From assembly GCA_021791495.1 (NCBI GenBank), contig JAJYWN010000038.1, positions 1 to 64,000 on the forward strand: DNA of 64,000 bases, given 5' to 3'. The notes under the pieces are model-generated. The model was not told the origin of the DNA, ran no database searches, and saw only the letters and a program-made list of their open reading frames with translations. This stretch comes from Bacillota bacterium (GTDB lineage Bacteria; Bacillota; Sulfobacillia; JAJYWN01). Below, piece after piece: positions 60,646 through 64,000 of this stretch; within the stretch, counting starts at the first letter, position 1; each line of letters begins with the position of its first letter. The translations under genes were made by a program, and so were the position numbers.

Positions 60646-61100
60646 GTGCGCGTGCTGCCCTGTCCTTGAATGACATCACCGGCCTTACGAACGCATCGCA
60701 ACAAAGCCGTGACTTCCTCTTCGCGTAACATCAGCCGAAGGGCCTGATCCACGGGGACCCATGCGGCGCGCCGGATTAGCGGGTCCAGCGGTCCGCAAAA
60801 GCTTTCCGAAGTCGGGTGGGCCAAGTAGAAATCGATCACTTTCCGTATTACCGGGGGGTGGGCGGCCAGAAGGGCGTCTACCGTCACTGGCTCAGGGTCA
60901 GTGATCGAGACGTCGCAACCGGTCTCCTCCCGGACCTCGCGTCTGGCAGCATCCTCCGCGGTTTCGCCCGGTTCGACCCTCCCCTTAGGTAACGTCGGGT
61001 CCGTGTAATCGAGAGTCCAGATCAAGAGCACCTCAGGGTTCTCCAGAAAGTCTTTCCCCGGGCGGAGGACCACGCATCCGGCGCATCGGACCTCTTGCAT
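60639..61100 (-). CDS. Nudix hydrolase
   Basis: The 153-residue protein has GRVEPGETAEDAARREVREETGC as Nudix box near residues 40-62, after LIWTLDYTDPTLPKG. The arrangement resembles diadenosine polyphosphate or diphosphoinositol-type hydrolases (PKG before the box). A C-terminal helix RLMLREEEVTALLRCV follows. It converges on the other Nudix gene. The two are not close paralogues outside the box. The substrate is unknown. Confidence 0.85.
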   Translation of the reverse strand: MQEVRCAGCVVLRPGKDFLENPEVLLIWTLDYTDPTLPKGRVEPGETAEDAARREVREETGCDVSITDPEPVTVDALLAAHPPVIRKVIDFYLAHPTSESFCGPLDPLIRRAAWVPVDQALRLMLREEEVTALLRCVRKAGDVIQGQGSTRTH

Positions 61101-61145
61101 CTTAAGATCCTCCCAAATACGCCCGTTTCGTCAGACATCTCCGGC

Positions 61146-62021
61146 CTAGCTACGGCGGGACAGCTGCTGGTCCGCTAAGCACCGCAGCGTGCCCGCCCGC
61201 GGCCCGAGGAAGTCCAAGGCTCCCACGGCAGCCGCGTTGACCTCTTCCGCCATGCGCCGCGCACCGTCTTCCCCGAGGATGGTAGCCAGCGTCGTGCGGC
61301 CGGCGGCCTCATCGCGCGGGAGGTCCAACAAGTCATCGGTCACTTGGAAAGCCAGCCCCAGGTTCTCCGCGAAGGTGGTCAAGTGCGCCAGTTCCGACGA
61401 AGCCGGGGCGGCGCCGGCCACCACCGCTCCCATCCGCACGGCCGCCCGGATCAGGGCACCTGTCTTGCCGGCATGTACGGCCAAAAGCCCGTCGCGGTCG
61501 AGTTTCCCTTGGCTGAGCAGTTCCTGGGCCTGCCCTCCCACCATTCCCGCCGGTCCGATGGCCGCGGCCAGTTCACCCACGAGGCGGCGCGCCTGGGCCT
61601 CGCCGGACGACGCCAGGACCTCGAAGGCCAGCGTCAGCAGGGCATCCCCCGCCAACAGGGCCGTCGCCTCGCCGTAGACCCGGTGGACGGTGGGGCGTCC
61701 GCGCCGGAAATCATCGTTGTCCATGCATGGTAAGTCGTCGTGGACCAGGGAATAGGAGTGCACCATCTCGACCGCCGCGGCGGGACCGGCGCCACGGGTG
61801 GCGGCCGTGCCCAAAGCTTCGGCGGTCGCCAGCAGCAGGATGGGCCGCAGGCGCTTGCCGCCGGGGAACATGGCATGCCGCATGGCGGCCAGGAGTCTGT
61901 CAGGAATACTCGGAGCCGGCCGGAGCCATCGCTCCAGCTCGCTGTCGGTGAGAGCAGCGTACTGCTCCAGCTTCTCCGCCGGCGAAACGGAAACGGTCTT
62001 ACGTGTGCATTCCGCGCCCAA
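61146..62021 (-). CDS. ispA: Polyprenyl (farnesyl/geranylgeranyl) diphosphate synthase
   Basis: The 291-residue trans-prenyltransferase has MFPGGKRLRPILLLATAEAL, the first Asp-rich motif LVHDDLPCMDNDDFRRGRPTVH, TGALIRAAVRMGAVVAG and the second motif LAFQVTDDLLDL. It elongates DMAPP with IPP. The CM pair between the Asp-rich residues (type DDxxxxD) fits bacterial FPP/GGPP synthase. TTG start lies 2 nt after the xseB stop. The order xseA-xseB-ispA-dxs-tlyA-argR-recN is the classical one, here split by the accessory island. Confidence 0.94.
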   Translation of the reverse strand: MGAECTRKTVSVSPAEKLEQYAALTDSELERWLRPAPSIPDRLLAAMRHAMFPGGKRLRPILLLATAEALGTAATRGAGPAAAVEMVHSYSLVHDDLPCMDNDDFRRGRPTVHRVYGEATALLAGDALLTLAFEVLASSGEAQARRLVGELAAAIGPAGMVGGQAQELLSQGKLDRDGLLAVHAGKTGALIRAAVRMGAVVAGAAPASSELAHLTTFAENLGLAFQVTDDLLDLPRDEAAGRTTLATILGEDGARRMAEEVNAAAVGALDFLGPRAGTLRCLADQQLSRRS

Positions 62022-62023
62022 AG

Positions 62024-62305
62024 TCAGTTCTTTGACTCCTGTCGAAAGCTTTTCAGGGCGATCCTCCCGCCGCTCTCCTCGACCAGTTGCTCGATCTTGG
62101 CCTCGGCTTCTTCCAGCTTGAAAGTGCAGACCCGCGCCAGGCCGATGCCCTCCTGGAAAAGGGCCAGGGATTCGTCGAGGCTCAACTGGCCCGTTTCCAG
62201 TTTGGCCACGATACTCTCCAGTCTCTCCAAAGCCTGCTCGAAAGGCATGTCTTCCTTCTTAACCGGGACATCCTTCACATCCGTCTCCGGGCTCTCCGAA
62301 CTCAT
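62024..62305 (-). CDS. xseB: Exodeoxyribonuclease VII small subunit
   Basis: The 93-residue protein has the XseB core DMPFEQALERLESIVAKLETGQLSLDESLALFQEGIGL (read in parts) and CTFKLEEAEAKIEQLVEE. It binds XseA in the single-strand exonuclease. The ATG at 62305 overlaps the xseA stop (ATGA). A ~20-residue acidic tail precedes the core. Confidence 0.93.
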   Translation of the reverse strand: MSSESPETDVKDVPVKKEDMPFEQALERLESIVAKLETGQLSLDESLALFQEGIGLARVCTFKLEEAEAKIEQLVEESGGRIALKSFRQESKN

Positions 62306-63549
62306 GCTTTTCCCTCCTCGGGAAACACCTGGGCCACGGTACACGCCAGGCGACCTTTGTTCAGTATGACCTCCACCGGTTCCCCTTGGCCGACCGCCGC
62401 CGCGTCCCTCAGTATGGCCTTCTCCGGCAACTTCAGGCAGATGGAATAACCGCGCGACAAGGTGGCCAGTGGCGACAAGGCGTCAAGCCGGCCCGCCAAC
62501 CGGTCGCGCCGCGAGACGCCCGCCTCGTGCCGCCGCACCATGGCCGCCGCCAACCGGCGCGCCAGGTCGTCAATGCGCTGGGCTTTCTGACGAAGCGGCT
62601 CTTCCGGGCGGCTCATTACCGGACGGGCCACCGCGTTCTGCAGGCGGCGGGCCCCCCGCTCGACTCGCGTCCGCACAGCGTAGCAGCTACGCGAAAGCAG
62701 CGCCGCCAGGCGGGCCTGCAGCTCGGCCTTATCGGGAACGGCCAGCTCGGCCGCGGCCGAAGGCGTCGCCGCCCGCAAGTCGGCCACCAAGTCGGCGATG
62801 GTGACATCGGTCTCGTGCCCCACGGCGGAGATGACCGGCGTGGCCGAAGCGCGGATGGCCCGCGCCACGCTCTCATCGTTGAAAGCCCAAAGCTCTTCCA
62901 GCGAACCGCCACCCCGCCCGACGATGATGACGTCGGCCCCTCCCCAGCGGTTTACCAGGTCGATGGCGGCACAGATCTGCGGTGGCGCTTCCGGCCCTTG
63001 AACCATCACCGGACAGATAACAAGGTGCACGTTCGGGAAGCGACGGCGCGACACGGTGATCATGTCGCGGATGGCGGCGCCGGTGGGAGAAGTGATGATG
63101 GCCACGCGGCGCGGCATCCTTGGGATGGGGCGTTTCAGGCGCCCGTCGAAAAGACCCTCGGCCTCCAGCTTCCTTTTCAGTTGCTCGAAAGCCAGGTAGA
63201 GCTTACCCAGGCCGTCCGGCAGCATGTCCTCCACGTAGAGCTGGTATTGGCCGTCACGGTCGTAGACGCTGATGTATCCGAGGGCCACCACCTTCATGCC
63301 GTCGCCGGGAACGAAGGTGAGGTTCGCGTTCTGACGCCGGAACATGACGGCGCGCACGCAAGCCCCCTCGTCCTTCAAGGTGAAATACATGTGGCCCGAG
63401 GTGTGGTGTTTGAAGTTCGAGATCTCCCCGCGCACCCAGATGCCCGCCAGCGCCTCGTTCGACTCGAGCAGCCGCCTGATCTGCTGGGTCAGTTCAGAGA
63501 CGGTGACGGTGCGGGCCGGAAAACCGCGGGATGCGGCGGCGCTTTCCAG
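62302..63549 (-). CDS. xseA: Exodeoxyribonuclease VII large subunit, CTG start
   Basis: The 415-residue protein has an OB-fold N-domain (VTVSELTQQIRRLLESNEAL, IWVRGEISNFKHHTSGHMYF), then RVAIITSPTGAAIRDMITVSRRRFP, GGADVIIVGRGGGSLEELWAFNDESVARAI, and PVISAVGHETDVTIADLVADLRAATPSAAAEL. Starting at GTG 63435 would cut off ~38 conserved residues of the OB fold. The only upstream start before an in-frame TGA is CTG 63549, with AGAGGTGA 6 nt before. This nuclease degrades single-stranded DNA in repair. XseB follows with an ATGA overlap. Confidence 0.93.
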   Translation of the reverse strand: MESAAASRGFPARTVTVSELTQQIRRLLESNEALAGIWVRGEISNFKHHTSGHMYFTLKDEGACVRAVMFRRQNANLTFVPGDGMKVVALGYISVYDRDGQYQLYVEDMLPDGLGKLYLAFEQLKRKLEAEGLFDGRLKRPIPRMPRRVAIITSPTGAAIRDMITVSRRRFPNVHLVICPVMVQGPEAPPQICAAIDLVNRWGGADVIIVGRGGGSLEELWAFNDESVARAIRASATPVISAVGHETDVTIADLVADLRAATPSAAAELAVPDKAELQARLAALLSRSCYAVRTRVERGARRLQNAVARPVMSRPEEPLRQKAQRIDDLARRLAAAMVRRHEAGVSRRDRLAGRLDALSPLATLSRGYSICLKLPEKAILRDAAAVGQGEPVEVILNKGRLACTVAQVFPEEGKA

Positions 63550-63555
63550 ATGGGT

Positions 63556-63563
63556 TCACCTCT
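63556..63563 (-). promoter_or_regulatory. Ribosome binding site that supports the CTG start of xseA
   Basis: On the minus strand AGAGGTGA ends 6 nt before CTG 63549. No ATG, GTG or TTG occurs in frame between the upstream TGA and GTG 63435. The residues translated from the CTG match the normal XseA N-terminus. Confidence 0.65.
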
Positions 63564-64000
63564 GCTTAAGGGAGGAGAATCTCTCTCCAGTGTCGGCCTG
63601 GCTTCAGGTGGTACTTAGGGTTCGACGGCAGGGGTTAGGCCTCCTCCAGGCCTTTCTGCTCCTCAGTTTGTCCAAGATAGGCATCTTGTCTCACTCGCCA
63701 TGGGTGGCGGCGCTTCCTTGGCTCACCGCCTCCCAGCACACGACCAGGGCGAACCCGCGGGAGGTTCCGTTTCCCGGACGGCGGTGTTGTCGGTTGGGAG
63801 TGGGAAATCATGCGTTTCGGGGTTTGGAGAGGTGCATTTTTTGCCATTTCGGGGAGCCGGTCTCGGTAAGCCTCGATCTAGTTAACCATAACTGGCGTCT
63901 TCTGTCTCCTGGAGACCATTCCAGAGGCCGTTTCTCCCGTGCAGTACCTCCCCACACCTCCTCAATTCGTCCGTAGAAGCCCCCGGTGGGAAAAAATGCA
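63564..64000. other. Window end without a recognised gene
   Basis: Open frames on both strands (for example 63635-63847 minus, 70 residues, basic and Pro-rich) show no family features and no good ribosome sites. The stretch likely holds the promoter of the xseA-xseB-ispA unit. Genes commonly found upstream of xseA (folD, nusB) are not seen before the edge. Confidence 0.45.

Noticed and set aside
63344-63976. 210-codon plus-strand frame at the window end
   Set aside because: Its first third is antisense to the conserved XseA N-terminus and the remainder lacks any family pattern.

Overview
The window is a 64-kb stretch of a high-GC, endospore-forming member of the Bacillota (Firmicutes). The evidence is the core sporulation set (spoIIAA-spoIIAB-sigF, spoVAC/AD/AE/AEA, spoIIM, spo0A, spoIVB, dacF) in an order close to that of Bacillus and Clostridia, beside usual neighbours such as xerD, deoB, lysA, recN, argR, nadK, tlyA, dxs, ispA and xseAB. 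A ferredoxin-dependent 2-oxoacid oxidoreductase and a DUF2229/HgdC-type activase set point to an anaerobe. No genus can be named from sequence alone. Most genes lie on the minus strand in tight operons with 4-nt overlaps. GTG and TTG starts are common, and two genes appear to use CTG.

Layout. 1-10800 is accessory: a membrane-anchored PQQ-type beta-propeller, an amidase, two chagasin-like protease inhibitors (one fused to RsiV/PdaC-like domains), a parvulin foldase, an Fpg-type glycosylase, an acetolactate-synthase-like enzyme, a GNAT-like protein and a broken ORF pair. tRNA-Val(CAC) with its own promoter follows. 11100-13020 is lysA behind a sigma-A promoter, lysine riboswitch and terminator. 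13070-21340 is the sporulation block: spoIIAA-AB-sigF, then a likely sigma-G transcript carrying dodecin, spoVAC, spoVAD, spoVAE, spoVAEA and three activase/DUF2229 genes. 21380-27161 holds dacF, nucleoside salvage (pdp, PNP, deoB) and xerD. 27378-34813 holds a small membrane protein, ald, a three-part CPBP protease, spoIIM, nudF and a DUF3866 gene.

35546-42278 is a branched-chain amino acid energy operon: butyrate kinase, phosphotransbutyrylase, leucine-type dehydrogenase, an unassigned P-loop NTPase, and the delta, alpha, beta and gamma subunits of a 2-oxoacid:ferredoxin oxidoreductase. Together these would deaminate Leu/Ile/Val, oxidise the 2-oxoacid to acyl-CoA, and recover ATP through acyl-phosphate. 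42432-46312 encodes an envelope cluster (SteA-like, SteB/MctB-like, GT2, MraY/WecA-like). 46425-56420 is the spo0A-spoIVB-recN-argR-nadK-tlyA-dxs core, with one ribbon-helix-helix gene on the plus strand. 57324-60645 is a plus-strand accessory island (saccharopine-dehydrogenase-like enzyme, SCP2 protein, APC permease, Nudix hydrolase). A second Nudix gene, ispA, xseB and xseA close the window.

The most promising unexplained systems are the dodecin and activase genes tied to spoVA, the NTPase within the branched-chain operon, the twin chagasin-type inhibitors, the three-part CPBP protein, and the SteAB-glycosyltransferase cluster. No CRISPR array, insertion sequence or prophage was seen.
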